From: Dehalococcoidia bacterium
GTDB lineage: Bacteria > Chloroflexota > Dehalococcoidia > SM23-28-2
DNA: 49,109 nucleotides
Assembly: GCA_030615765.1 (NCBI GenBank)
Contig: JAUWYP010000017.1
Location: 1 to 49,109 of the forward strand
Direction of reading: 5' to 3'
Part shown: in pieces, positions 29,639-41,448 of the stretch
Layout of the letters: each line of letters starts with the position of its first letter
How positions within the stretch are numbered: position 1 is the stretch's first letter
The notes under the pieces: model-generated
Told to the model about the DNA's origin: nothing
The model's input: only the letters and a program-made list of their open reading frames with translations
Database searches by the model: none
Translations under genes and position numbers: made by a program

Positions 29639-31246
29639 ATGGCTTCCATCACCGTCTACGGCGGCGCAGGCGAGATCGGGGGGAACAAGGTCCTCCTAGA
29701 GAGCAACAGCCGGCGCGTCTTCCTGGACTTCGGCCTCAGCTTCTCGGGGATGGGCACGTTCTACGAGGAGTTCCTCCAGCCGCGAACGAACAACGGCCTC
29801 AGAGACCTGCTCGCGCTGGGTATCCTCCCAAGGCTGGACGGGATATACCGGCAAGACCTCATCGAACTGGACCGCCTGGAGGACGCCCTCGCCGAGACCG
29901 GCGCGCCTGACGAGTCCCTGTGGGCAGCGGACGTCAAGAGCTACGACGAGGTGTGCAAGAGGGACGGCAGCCCCTTCGTGGACGCCGTCATCCTGTCGCA
30001 CGGCCACATGGACCATTTCCAGCACGTCTCCATGCTCGACGAAGGCATCCCCGTCCTCTGCGCAGCAACGACGAAGGCGATCATGGAGGCGGCCGAGGAA
30101 ATGGGCAGGGGCGGGTTCGGAGCAGACGTCATCAACGTCAGCAAGCGTTCGCTCTCCACGCTCGGTGACCGAGCATTCTTCCCCGGCGCGCACAGGGTTG
30201 TAACCGAGAGCGTTCCGAGGGCGATCAAGGTGGTCGGCGTGCGGGAGCGATTCGAGGCAGGCGGGATGCAGGCTGAGCTGTACCCCGTCGACCACTCCGT
30301 GCCGGGAGCAGCAGCCATTGTTGTGACGACAGAGGACGGCCGGACGATAGTGTACACCGGCGACCTCCGCTTCCACGGGAGGGCCGGGCACCTGACGAAG
30401 GCGTTCAGCGATGCTCTGGCCGACAGCCAGCCCGACGTGCTGATGGCAGAAGGCACGCGTATAGACAGGGAAGAGCCGGACAGTGAAGACACCGTCCGGG
30501 AGGAGTGCACAAGGCTCGTCTCGCAGGCAAAGGGAGCGCTGGCCATGGTGGGCTTCGCCTGGAAGGACACCACCCGCTATCAGACGATGCTGGAGGTGGC
30601 GCGCGAGACCGGCCGCACATTGGTGGTCTCGGCGAAGCTGGCCTACCTGCTGCACAAGCTGAATGCACTGCCGGACCCTCCCGCTCGACCGGTATCGGAA
30701 GAGCCGGACGTGCGGGTGTACCTGAAGCGGAAGGACAGCATGCTCTACAGCAAGGGCGACTACGTCGGCACCAAATACGACATGGGGTACGCGGGGAAGT
30801 GGGACAGGGCAGACCCCTCGACGCTCAGGACAGAGCACTACGATTCGGGAGTGCGCGCCTACCAGATCTCCGCCGACCCCGGCAAGTACCTGCTCCACCT
30901 GGACTACTACGAGCTCAACGAACTGATCGACCTGCACCCTCCCCCCGGCAGCGTATACATCAGCGCCGCGAGCGAGCCGTTCAACCTGGAGATGGAACTG
31001 GACGAGGAGCGTCTGGGCAACTGGCTACGGAAGTTCGGGGTCAACCCTCCGGACTTTGAGCCGCGGTACGTCCACGCCTCCGGGCACGCCAGCGGGCCGG
31101 AGCTGATCGATTTCGTCAAGGGCGTCCGGCCCAAGATGGTCATCCCCGTACACACACATCGACCGGACATCTTCGAGCAGGAGCTAGCGGGTACGGGCAT
31201 CGCCGTCCACGTGCCGCGAGTCGGCGAGCCCATTCCCATTCCCTAG
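29639..31246 (+). CDS. Beta-CASP metallo-beta-lactamase nuclease, RNase J-like
   Basis: A 535-residue protein. It begins GGAGEIGGNKVLLE (RNase J-type), has zinc motif LSHGHMDHF, VDHSVPGA, VYTGDLRFHG, and the C-terminal beta-CASP signatures ASGHASGPELIDF and MVIPVHTH. It lacks the long RNase J C-terminal domain and has a roughly 60-residue insertion (residues 50-110) between the first strand and the zinc motif. RNA or DNA may be the substrate. It starts four bases after sbcD and ends 12 before sbcC, so it belongs to this repair-like operon. Confidence 0.85.
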   Translation: MASITVYGGAGEIGGNKVLLESNSRRVFLDFGLSFSGMGTFYEEFLQPRTNNGLRDLLALGILPRLDGIYRQDLIELDRLEDALAETGAPDESLWAADVKSYDEVCKRDGSPFVDAVILSHGHMDHFQHVSMLDEGIPVLCAATTKAIMEAAEEMGRGGFGADVINVSKRSLSTLGDRAFFPGAHRVVTESVPRAIKVVGVRERFEAGGMQAELYPVDHSVPGAAAIVVTTEDGRTIVYTGDLRFHGRAGHLTKAFSDALADSQPDVLMAEGTRIDREEPDSEDTVREECTRLVSQAKGALAMVGFAWKDTTRYQTMLEVARETGRTLVVSAKLAYLLHKLNALPDPPARPVSEEPDVRVYLKRKDSMLYSKGDYVGTKYDMGYAGKWDRADPSTLRTEHYDSGVRAYQISADPGKYLLHLDYYELNELIDLHPPPGSVYISAASEPFNLEMELDEERLGNWLRKFGVNPPDFEPRYVHASGHASGPELIDFVKGVRPKMVIPVHTHRPDIFEQELAGTGIAVHVPRVGEPIPIP

Positions 31247-31258
31247 AGGAGCACAGCC

Positions 31259-33823
31259 GTGATCCCGGCCAAGCTCAGCATGCGCAACTTCCTGTGCTAT
31301 CGCGACAACGTGCCGCCTCTGGACTTCAGCGGCATTCACGTGGCCTGCCTCTCGGGAGACAACGGCCACGGCAAGTCGGCCCTCCTGGACGCCATCACCT
31401 GGGCGCTCTGGGGCAAGGCCCGCGCCCGCACGGAGGACGAGCTGATCCACTTGGGTCGGACGGAGGCAGAGGTTGACTTCGAGTTCCTGGTGGACAGCGC
31501 CCGCTATCGGGTGATCCGCAAGCGGAAGAAGGCCACCGGCCGCAGCCGCGGCGAATCGATGCTCGACTTCTTCGTGGAGAGCCCCGACGGCTGGCGGGTC
31601 ATCAGCGGCAACACCCTGCGAGAAACGGAGCGGCGCATCCAAGAGACCCTGCACATGGACTACGAGACCTTCATCAACAGCGCCTTCCTCATGCAGGGGC
31701 GAGCCGACGAGTTCGTGCGCAAGACGGCCGCCCAGCGCAAGGAGGTGCTGGCCTCCATCCTGGGCCTGGAACAGTACGACCTTCTGGCCGAGCGGTGCAG
31801 GGAGCTAGCGAAGGAGGCCGAGCTTCGCCGCCGCCAACTCGAGCTGGATATCGGGTCGATAGACCAGCAGCTTGCTCGTCGCGGCGAGTACGAGCAGCAG
31901 CTGGAGGAGGTGCAGGTCGAACTGGCCCGGACGGAGGAAGAAGCGGCGGCACAGGAGCAGCTGGCCGACACGCTGCGGCGGGCGGCCGAGGCCCTGGAGC
32001 ACCAGCGGCAACAACTGCGGCGGGCGGAGGAGCAGTGGCAGCGGGCGGAGGACGAGCTCGAGCGGCACGGTCGTCAGGTGGCTCAGCATCAGGAGCGCAT
32101 CGATCAGTATCAGGCCACGGCGAGCCAGGCCGAGGAGATCCGCCAGGGCCACGAGCGCCTGCAAGAGGCCCGCGCTCGGGAAGCGGATCTCACCCGCGTT
32201 CACTCCGCGCTGATGGAGCTGCGGGTTGAAGAACAGGGGCTGGAAAAGCAGATCGAGCTGGCCCAGCAGCAGCTGGCGAATGAGGCCCGCAGCAAGGCAG
32301 GTGAGGTCGAGGATCTGGCAGCCTGGGCGGCGGCCATGCCCGGATGGCGAGAAGAGAAGGAAGCGGCGGAGGCGGAGGTGGCCGAGCTAGCCTCGCGGGA
32401 GGAGGAACTGGCAGCGATCGGCGAGGAGGAGCGCCAGGCATCGGCCGAAGCACAGAGCCTGCGAGCCGCCAATCAGCAGCTCGAATCGGACATCCAGGAG
32501 CTGCGGCGCAGGGCAGAGGAACTGGCAACGGCTGGCGCCTGCTGTCCTCTCTGCGGCACCGACCTGGGCGAGGAGCAGGTGCACCACATTTCCCACCACT
32601 ATCGCCTGGAGGAGGAAGACAAGGAGCACAAGCTGCGGGAGAACGAGGAGCGGGCCGGCGAGCTGTCGCGGCAGGCGGAGGAGTCGCGCCAGCGGATCGC
32701 CGCTCTGGAGGGCGACCTGCGCCTCAGGCGGAGCGATCTCGACCAGCGCCTGGCCCTTCTCGAGCAACAGATCGAGCAGGGAGAGGCGGCGGAGAAGGAG
32801 CTTCCCGCTGCTCGCAGCGAGCTGGTCGCCCTGGAGGAGCGCATCGCCAAGGAGGACTATGCCCACAGCGAGCGCCGCCGGCTGCAAGACGCGCGCTGGC
32901 AGATGGCCGCCCTGGCCTACGACCCCCAGGCTCACGAAGAGGCTCGTCGCCAGATGGAGGAACTGGTCGAGTTCGAGGAGCGCTTCCGCCAGCTAGGCCA
33001 GGCGGAGAAGCTCCTGGAACGGGAACAGCAGGCGCTGGCGGCCGCCGAGGAAAACCGTGACCGCTGGCAACAAGGTGCCGAGGAGGCCCGCCAGGAGGTG
33101 GAGCGGCTGAAGGCGGAGGTGGCCGGGCAGCCAGACGTGGGGCCGCAGCTAGTGGAGGTTCGCCAAAGGCTTGAAGGCCTGCGGGACGTCGAGCGGAGGC
33201 AGCGTCAGGCGCTGGGCGCGCTCCAGCAGGAGCTCGACCGCTGCCGCACCCTGGAGGAGGAGCGGCGGCCCAAGCTGGAGGCGCTGAACCAGGCGGGCAG
33301 CAACAAAGCGATCTACGACGAACTGGCGGTGGCCTTCGGGAAGAACGGGGTGCAGGCCCTGATCATCGACGGCGCTCTGCCCGAGATCACCGACGAGGCC
33401 GACCGCCTCCTTAGTCAGATGACCAACGGGCGGATGGCCGTGACCATGAGCACCCAACGGGAGACACAGCGGGGGACGGTAGTGGAGACGCTGGACATCA
33501 AGATCGCCGACGAGCTGGGGACGCGGAGCTACGAGATGTTCAGCGGCGGCGAGGCGTTTCGCATCAACTTCGCCCTGCGCATCGCCCTGTCTCGACTGCT
33601 GGCGCGACGGGCGGGAGCGCCCCTACCCACGCTGGTCATCGACGAGGGGTTCGGCACCCAGGACAGCGCCGGCCGCGAGCGGCTGGTCGAGGCCATCCAC
33701 GCCATCCAGGACGACTTCCGCTGCCTGCTGGTGATCACCCACATCGACGAGCTGCGGGACGCCTTTCCCGTACGCATCGAGGTCACCAAGACGCCCGAGG
33801 GCTCGACCATCACCGTGGTGTAG
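31259..33823 (+). CDS. sbcC: SbcC/Rad50-like SMC-family ATPase
   Basis: An 854-residue protein. The N-terminal ATPase half has Walker A GDNGHGKSALLD and the Q-loop region FINSAFLMQGRADEF. Long Gln/Glu/Arg-rich coiled coils (about 175-700) surround a zinc hook CPLC near residue 427. The C-terminal half has the signature FSGGEAFRINFALRIALSR and Walker B LPTLVIDEGFGTQD. It is the partner of the SbcD-like nuclease. GTG start follows AGAGGAGCACAGCC. Confidence 0.94.
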   Translation: MIPAKLSMRNFLCYRDNVPPLDFSGIHVACLSGDNGHGKSALLDAITWALWGKARARTEDELIHLGRTEAEVDFEFLVDSARYRVIRKRKKATGRSRGESMLDFFVESPDGWRVISGNTLRETERRIQETLHMDYETFINSAFLMQGRADEFVRKTAAQRKEVLASILGLEQYDLLAERCRELAKEAELRRRQLELDIGSIDQQLARRGEYEQQLEEVQVELARTEEEAAAQEQLADTLRRAAEALEHQRQQLRRAEEQWQRAEDELERHGRQVAQHQERIDQYQATASQAEEIRQGHERLQEARAREADLTRVHSALMELRVEEQGLEKQIELAQQQLANEARSKAGEVEDLAAWAAAMPGWREEKEAAEAEVAELASREEELAAIGEEERQASAEAQSLRAANQQLESDIQELRRRAEELATAGACCPLCGTDLGEEQVHHISHHYRLEEEDKEHKLRENEERAGELSRQAEESRQRIAALEGDLRLRRSDLDQRLALLEQQIEQGEAAEKELPAARSELVALEERIAKEDYAHSERRRLQDARWQMAALAYDPQAHEEARRQMEELVEFEERFRQLGQAEKLLEREQQALAAAEENRDRWQQGAEEARQEVERLKAEVAGQPDVGPQLVEVRQRLEGLRDVERRQRQALGALQQELDRCRTLEEERRPKLEALNQAGSNKAIYDELAVAFGKNGVQALIIDGALPEITDEADRLLSQMTNGRMAVTMSTQRETQRGTVVETLDIKIADELGTRSYEMFSGGEAFRINFALRIALSRLLARRAGAPLPTLVIDEGFGTQDSAGRERLVEAIHAIQDDFRCLLVITHIDELRDAFPVRIEVTKTPEGSTITVV

Positions 33824-33847
33824 ACCTAGAGGCAGGCGCACAAGAAA

Positions 33848-33884
33848 AGACCGCCCGCGGGGAGCTTGTCCCCTCGAGCGGTCT
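33848..33884. terminator. Hairpin terminator between sbcC and ferredoxin gene
   Basis: AGACCGC and GCGGTCT form the outer stem and GGGGA/TCCCC an inner one. AAGAAAAGA precedes it, providing a U-rich tail for the minus-strand ferredoxin transcript; it may serve both convergent genes. Confidence 0.65.
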
Positions 33885-33903
33885 ATGGCGGGATCGTCTC
33901 AGG

Positions 33904-34194
<291 letters not shown>

Positions 34195-34373
34195 TCAGCC
34201 ACCTCCTTTTGGCAAGAAAAGCCTGGAGAAATTGCACGAATTTCTTCTCCGCAGCGATGTTACCTAAAAGGCGGGCAGCAAGTCAAGGGGGTGAGGAGGG
34301 GAAGTTGGGGGGAGTTGGGTCGGGAGGGGGCGCCGGCCTCACGGCTGCGCATAGACGCGGCTCGCGCCAGGCG

Positions 34374-34401
34374 TTGACAGCGCGGCCTGAGCCCGTATAC
34401 T
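34374..34401 (+). promoter_or_regulatory. Strong sigma-70-type promoter of the surface-protein gene
   Basis: Consensus TTGACA, 16-bp spacer, TATACT, 46 bases before the ATG. The intergenic stretch before it (34195-34373) shows no gene. Confidence 0.85.
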
Positions 34402-34447
34402 TAGTTGCGCTTATGCTTTACGTCCTAGACGATCAAGGAGGGCCGAT

Positions 34448-35884
34448 ATGAAGAGCTTGCAGATAGTGCTGATGGCACTAATCGCTTTGGTAGCGGCGGT
34501 GGCCTCGAAGCGGGGGCTATTGGCACGAGTGGGCCTGGCGGCGGCCCTGGCGGTCAGCCTCCTGTGGATGGGGGGCCACGGGGCCCAGGCCGGCAGCTTC
34601 AACCCTACTGCCACCTGGAGCGTCGCCAATACGGTAGCCGACACCCCCTCCGACATCACGCTAGATGTCGAGATCCCCGAGGGCGACGTTTTGTACTCCT
34701 TGGCGATAAGCTTCTGGCCGACCGATTGGCAGATCACGCCCAGCAGTGAGGTGGGCCTCGGCGTCCAGCGCGGCACTGTGGACGCCGTTGCAGGGATGGG
34801 ACTCTTAAACAGCCCCTGCAACACTCCCGTACCCATGTATTGGGATACCTCGCTGAACGCTACCACCGACAAGTCCCAAACGGTGACCCACGAGGACGGC
34901 TTCGAGGACTCCAACGGCGACGGCAACATAGACTTCATCGACATGTACCCCGACTTCAACGACCGCATCCTGGGGCCAGCCCAGCCCTTCATGCGGGAGG
35001 CGGGCCTCGCCGACCTGGCAGGGATGAAGATCCTAAGCCAGTTCCTCTATTACGAGCCCGGTGCGACCATCGCCGGCCAGGCCCAGGACCCCACTCTGGG
35101 TTACCCTGTCGTGGGCTTGGTCGCCGACATAGGTGACCCCGAAGATGTGCCGGACCCCAGCATCGCCGCGCGGTGCACACCCTTCACCGCCACTGTAGTC
35201 TCGTTTGGCACTGCCGAGGACGGCACCGTCCTGCTCAAGACCCCCAAGGAGGCCGGCACGTACACCTTCTCGTACCTGTACGTGGGCCAGCGGGACGCCG
35301 ACGACGACGGCCACGAGAACACCCTCGACCCGTGCCCTCTCACTGCTGACGCCGACTGGGACCCGCGGGCCGCCTCCGCCGTCGGGCCGGGTGACGCCGA
35401 CGGTGACGGCCTGCCCTCCTCCTGCGACCCCGACGACAACGACCCGAACAACGACGAGGACGGTGACGAGTACCTAAACCGAGCGGACAACTGCCCGCTG
35501 GTGGCCAACGGCGTGGCCGAGGACAACCAGGGGGACAGCGACTTTGACGGCATCGGCGACGCCTGCGACCCGAACCCGGACGACGCCGAGAGCGAGGGCG
35601 AGGCCCCGGAGTCGCTCCTGAGCCAGGACGTGACCATCACTGAGGCGGCGCCTGCTGTGGAAACGCCAACACCGACCGTTGCCCCGCCGGCAACACCAGT
35701 AGCGACACCAACGCCAGTGGTCACACCCGCAGCCAGCCCAACACCGGTCATTGCGCCTCCACCTACTGGGGCAGGCTCTGCATCGGGCGGCTCGTGGCCG
35801 TGGTGGCCGTTCGCGGTTGCGGGGGCGGCTGCGGGAGCGGCGGGTGTGTTGCTGGCCTACCAAGGCCGCAGGGCAAAGCCGTAG
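34448..35884 (+). CDS. Cell-surface protein with Asp-rich thrombospondin-type-3-like repeats and C-terminal anchor
   Basis: A 478-residue protein with an N-terminal signal (processed near GAQAGS), a beta-rich exported domain (SFNPTATWSVANTVADTPSD onward), then calcium-type repeats: DADDDGHENTLDPCP, DADGDGLPSSCDPDDND, DGDEYLNRADNCP and DSDFDGIGDACDPNPDD. A Pro/Thr-rich stalk (residues 390-440) and C-terminal membrane helix with RRAKP end follow. An early EF-like loop, DSNGDGNIDF, also appears. Predicted Ca2+-stabilised surface adhesin or structural protein; function unknown. Confidence 0.85.
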   Translation: MKSLQIVLMALIALVAAVASKRGLLARVGLAAALAVSLLWMGGHGAQAGSFNPTATWSVANTVADTPSDITLDVEIPEGDVLYSLAISFWPTDWQITPSSEVGLGVQRGTVDAVAGMGLLNSPCNTPVPMYWDTSLNATTDKSQTVTHEDGFEDSNGDGNIDFIDMYPDFNDRILGPAQPFMREAGLADLAGMKILSQFLYYEPGATIAGQAQDPTLGYPVVGLVADIGDPEDVPDPSIAARCTPFTATVVSFGTAEDGTVLLKTPKEAGTYTFSYLYVGQRDADDDGHENTLDPCPLTADADWDPRAASAVGPGDADGDGLPSSCDPDDNDPNNDEDGDEYLNRADNCPLVANGVAEDNQGDSDFDGIGDACDPNPDDAESEGEAPESLLSQDVTITEAAPAVETPTPTVAPPATPVATPTPVVTPAASPTPVIAPPPTGAGSASGGSWPWWPFAVAGAAAGAAGVLLAYQGRRAKP

Positions 35885-35935
35885 TAGGATACCACTAGCG
35901 CAGCATCGCTCTTTCGAGACCGAAGCCGCGCGGTG

Positions 35936-38830
<2,895 letters not shown>

Positions 38831-38864
38831 ACGGCCTCCTCCTCGAGCCTAAGGCTGATCCTTA

Positions 38865-38893
38865 ATTATAGTATGCGGGAGGGGCTCGAACAA
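38865..38893 (-). promoter_or_regulatory. uvrA promoter
   Basis: On the minus strand TTGTTC, a 17-bp spacer and TATAAT, 34 bases before the uvrA ATG. Only half of a CGAAC/GTTCG-type LexA box is visible, so SOS control is not supported. Confidence 0.75.
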
Positions 38894-38912
38894 GGGTGCT
38901 AAGGGGGAGTCT

Positions 38913-39572
38913 CTAGGCCGGGGGAAGGCGGCGCTCGAACTGCTCGAGGCGGCGCTCCAGGTTCCTCTGCACCAGGGCTATCGTCAGGTCGCCGCGCGTC
39001 CGCTCGAGGAGGCCGCGCATGGCGTCGGTGGTGCGGCGAAGGCCGGCGGTTATCGCCTCAGGGTAGTCCATGGTCACCAGAACGGCGTAGATATCGTCCA
39101 TGGCAGCGAGAGCGCTCTCGCAGCGGCCGATGTCGCCACCACGCAGGCTGTCCAGCAGGTAGCGGCGCAGCTCGCCCATAGCCTCGCCGAGACCGTTGAG
39201 GTAGGCAGGGTCGTCCACGTGCAGATCGGCGGGCGAGGGTAACGGGCGGCCGGACACCAGGGCCAGGGTGAGGCAGCCCTCGGCAAATTCCTTCTGGGCA
39301 TTATGGACAAAGCCGGCGTAGAAGATGTCCGGATGGTCGGCCAGGGCCTCGGCCGCCTGCTCCAGCAGGCTCCTGGCCTGGGCCAACAGGTCCTCGGCGG
39401 CGGCGAAATCCCCGCGGTGAACGGCGCGGATGGCGTTGGCCGAATGGCGCAGGGCGGTGCGGCACAGGGGCAGGGCCTGTTCGCGAGCGGCGTGCTTGGC
39501 GTCCAAGTGGACGCGCACGTCCTCCGCGATGGCGTTCAGGCGCTTTGCCGGCTGCTCCGCTTTCTTTGGCAT
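38913..39572 (-). CDS. Translin/TRAX-family protein
   Basis: A 219-residue all-helical protein. It matches the translin layout: LDAKHAAREQALPLCR near the N-terminus, helices with a QKEFAEG acidic pair where TRAX has catalytic Glu residues, YLNGLGEAMGELRRYLL, MDDIYAVLVTMDYPEAITAGL and RRTTDAMRGLLERTRGDLT. In eukaryotes translin and TRAX form the C3PO RNase; archaeal homologues form octameric nucleases. Last gene of the rnhB operon, ten bases after an fmdB-like gene. Nuclease activity is inference. Confidence 0.82.
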   Translation of the reverse strand: MPKKAEQPAKRLNAIAEDVRVHLDAKHAAREQALPLCRTALRHSANAIRAVHRGDFAAAEDLLAQARSLLEQAAEALADHPDIFYAGFVHNAQKEFAEGCLTLALVSGRPLPSPADLHVDDPAYLNGLGEAMGELRRYLLDSLRGGDIGRCESALAAMDDIYAVLVTMDYPEAITAGLRRTTDAMRGLLERTRGDLTIALVQRNLERRLEQFERRLPPA

Positions 39573-39581
39573 GGGAAAACC

Positions 39582-39920
39582 CTACCCGTCCTTCACCGGC
39601 TCGGGGAACTCCCCCTCGCGGGCGGCGTCGATCATCTTGCGCGCCTCGTCGGGCATCTCTATTCCCTGCTCGCGGAACTTTCGCTCCGCCCAGCGGCCGA
39701 TCTGGCGCGGGTCCTTATAGTCTTCCAGGCGCTTGGGCTCGCTGCCGTACTCTTCCAGGATGGCTTGCTCCGATTTGTGGTGGGCAAAGCCGGAGACGAC
39801 CCGCTCCAGCTTCCTGCCGCCGCAGTGCTGGCAGCGGGCCTTGTAGGACGAGCGCATGGTCTTGACGAAGACGCTGGTCAAACGACCGCAGTCCTGACAC
39901 TTGAACTCATAGATGGGCAT
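39582..39920 (-). CDS. FmdB-type zinc-ribbon protein (copy 1)
   Basis: A 112-residue protein with an N-terminal zinc ribbon (YEFKCQDCG and CQHCGG) and a charged helical tail containing DPRQIGRWAERKF. The family is regulatory-type with no defined activity. It is a paralogue of the next gene upstream, with the matching tail motif DPRSVARWARRM there. Confidence 0.88.
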   Translation of the reverse strand: MPIYEFKCQDCGRLTSVFVKTMRSSYKARCQHCGGRKLERVVSGFAHHKSEQAILEEYGSEPKRLEDYKDPRQIGRWAERKFREQGIEMPDEARKMIDAAREGEFPEPVKDG

Positions 39921-39938
39921 GCTTAGCTCTGGAACCCC

Positions 39939-40307
39939 CTAATCGAAATCATCTAGAGGCTCCTGCCCCCCTTCAGCGAGATCCTCGGGCATCTCGCCAG
40001 CCTCCATGCGCTCCACCATCTCGTCGAACTCCGGCCCCAGTTCCTCGCCCATCTCTCGACCCATGCGGCGGGCCCAACGGGCCACGCTACGAGGGTCGCT
40101 CTCATCGAGGTCGGCCAGGCTGGCGTCCGAGGCCAGGTCTTCCAAGTGGCTCTCCTCCGAGTGCAGCACGGCCACCCGCGATATGAGGCGGGTCAGGTCG
40201 GTGCTGCCGCAGCGAGCGCAGACGACTGCCGCCGCATCCCGGATGCTGCGCTGGAAGATGCTCGCCCGCCTGTGGCAGCGATTGCAGCGATACTCGTAGA
40301 TGGGCAC
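39939..40307 (-). CDS. FmdB-type zinc-ribbon protein (copy 2)
   Basis: A 122-residue zinc-ribbon protein (YEYRCNRCHR and CARCGS) with an acidic C-terminal half ending PLDDFD. It is separated from copy 1 by 18 bases and starts six bases after the RecB/Cas4-like gene. The shared tail RWARRMGREMGEELG distinguishes the pair from plain FmdB proteins and suggests a specialised extension. Confidence 0.88.
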   Translation of the reverse strand: MPIYEYRCNRCHRRASIFQRSIRDAAAVVCARCGSTDLTRLISRVAVLHSEESHLEDLASDASLADLDESDPRSVARWARRMGREMGEELGPEFDEMVERMEAGEMPEDLAEGGQEPLDDFD

Positions 40308-40313
40308 AGCCGA

Positions 40314-41060
40314 CTACCAACCCTCCTCCTGACGCAGCTGAGCGATCTCGTCACGGTGGACGCAGACCCCCAGATAAGGGCAACCGGCACAGTGCCTGCC
40401 GACGGTGGCCGGGAAATCCTGCTCGGCTGCTATGCTCTCCGCTGTCGCCAACGCCCGGCTCAGGGTCGCGTCGAGCTCCTTCCGGGTCGGCTGAATGCTC
40501 CAAACGTCGCCCTCCCCCAGAAAGAAATAGGACGCGCGACGCACGGGACGCGACAGCTTACGCTCCAACATAATAGCATAGATGCAAAGCTGGTCGACAT
40601 CCACCTCCGACGGGCGAGTCCCTGTCTTGTAGTCGATGAGATGGAGGCTCCTGTCCGGCTCTTCGTCCAGTCGATCGACGCGCCCCACCAGAGTCACCTG
40701 GTCGGAGACCGGCACCTCGTAGTGGGCCTCCAGGGCCAGGGGCCGGAGGGACAGGTCGTGCTGGTGAGAGAAGCGACGCATCTGGGCCTCGGCCCGCTGC
40801 CGCCAGGCCTCCCTCTCGACGGGAGAGCCCAGGCGAAAGACCAGGGCCTGCCACTTCTCGTTCAGAATGGTGATCAGGCGCTCCACGTCCCGATCATGGA
40901 CAGGGACGTGGGCGAAGAAATCATGCAGGGTGGCGTGAACGAGAGCGCCGACCACATCCTGAGGGCTGGGCCTTGCCGGCAGGCGATCGACGTACTGGTA
41001 CTTGTAGCGCAGCCTGCAGCGACGAAAGACACGCAGACGCAGAGGCGATAGCTTTAACAT
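40314..41060 (-). CDS. PD-(D/E)XK nuclease with Fe-S cluster, RecB/Cas4-like
   Basis: A 248-residue protein of the PDDEXK_1 type. Motifs are RVFRRCRLRYKYQYV (first Cys and QxxxY-like element), GALVHATLHDFF, LVGRVDRLDE, the catalytic LIDYKTGTRP, and the C-terminal Cys set CAGCPYLGVC, which with the N-terminal Cys would bind [4Fe-4S] as in AddB/Cas4. No cas genes or CRISPR arrays are in the window, so a repair or RNA/DNA-processing role with its operon mates is favoured. Confidence 0.9.
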   Translation of the reverse strand: MLKLSPLRLRVFRRCRLRYKYQYVDRLPARPSPQDVVGALVHATLHDFFAHVPVHDRDVERLITILNEKWQALVFRLGSPVEREAWRQRAEAQMRRFSHQHDLSLRPLALEAHYEVPVSDQVTLVGRVDRLDEEPDRSLHLIDYKTGTRPSEVDVDQLCIYAIMLERKLSRPVRRASYFFLGEGDVWSIQPTRKELDATLSRALATAESIAAEQDFPATVGRHCAGCPYLGVCVHRDEIAQLRQEEGW

Positions 41061-41070
41061 AGGCCAGCAG

Positions 41071-41448
41071 CTAGCCGAGGTCTCTGTCGGCGATCGCCCC
41101 CTCGATGTGCTGAACGGCCAGCAGGCGGCCCCTCGATAGCTCTATAGCGATCACGTCGATGCGCTGATTCGGAGGGACATCAGCGTGCTCTTGCAGATAG
41201 GCCCTGGCCACTGTGAGGAGCCTGCGCTCCTTGGCCACCGTCACCGACTCGGCCGGGGTACCGAAGGCGTCACCGCGGCGGGTACGCACCTCGACGAACA
41301 CCAGGCAGTCGCCATCCTCGGCTACAATATCGATCTCCCCTTCGCGACAGCGGAAGTTACGAGCGCGAATACGATAGCCCTTAGCCTCCAGATGGGCCGC
41401 CGCTACCCGCTCGCCGAAGGCGCCAAGGTCGCGCCGGCCAGGGTTCAC
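41071..41448 (-). CDS. YraN/UPF0102 endonuclease-like protein
   Basis: A 125-residue protein with a predicted endonuclease fold: GAFGERVAAAHLEAKGYRI, CREGEIDIVAEDGDCLVFVEV and KERRLLTVARAYL. The acidic and Lys-like catalytic set EIDIV...VFVEVR is intact. GTG at 41448 is preferred because it overlaps the rnhB stop as GTGA; the TTG at 41463 would add five residues. It commonly neighbours rnhB in bacteria. Confidence 0.88.
   Translation of the reverse strand: MNPGRRDLGAFGERVAAAHLEAKGYRIRARNFRCREGEIDIVAEDGDCLVFVEVRTRRGDAFGTPAESVTVAKERRLLTVARAYLQEHADVPPNQRIDVIAIELSRGRLLAVQHIEGAIADRDLG

Noticed and set aside
40314-41060. Cas4 of a CRISPR system
   Set aside because: No other cas genes and no repeat-spacer array in the window; the operon context is rnhB-type nucleic-acid processing.
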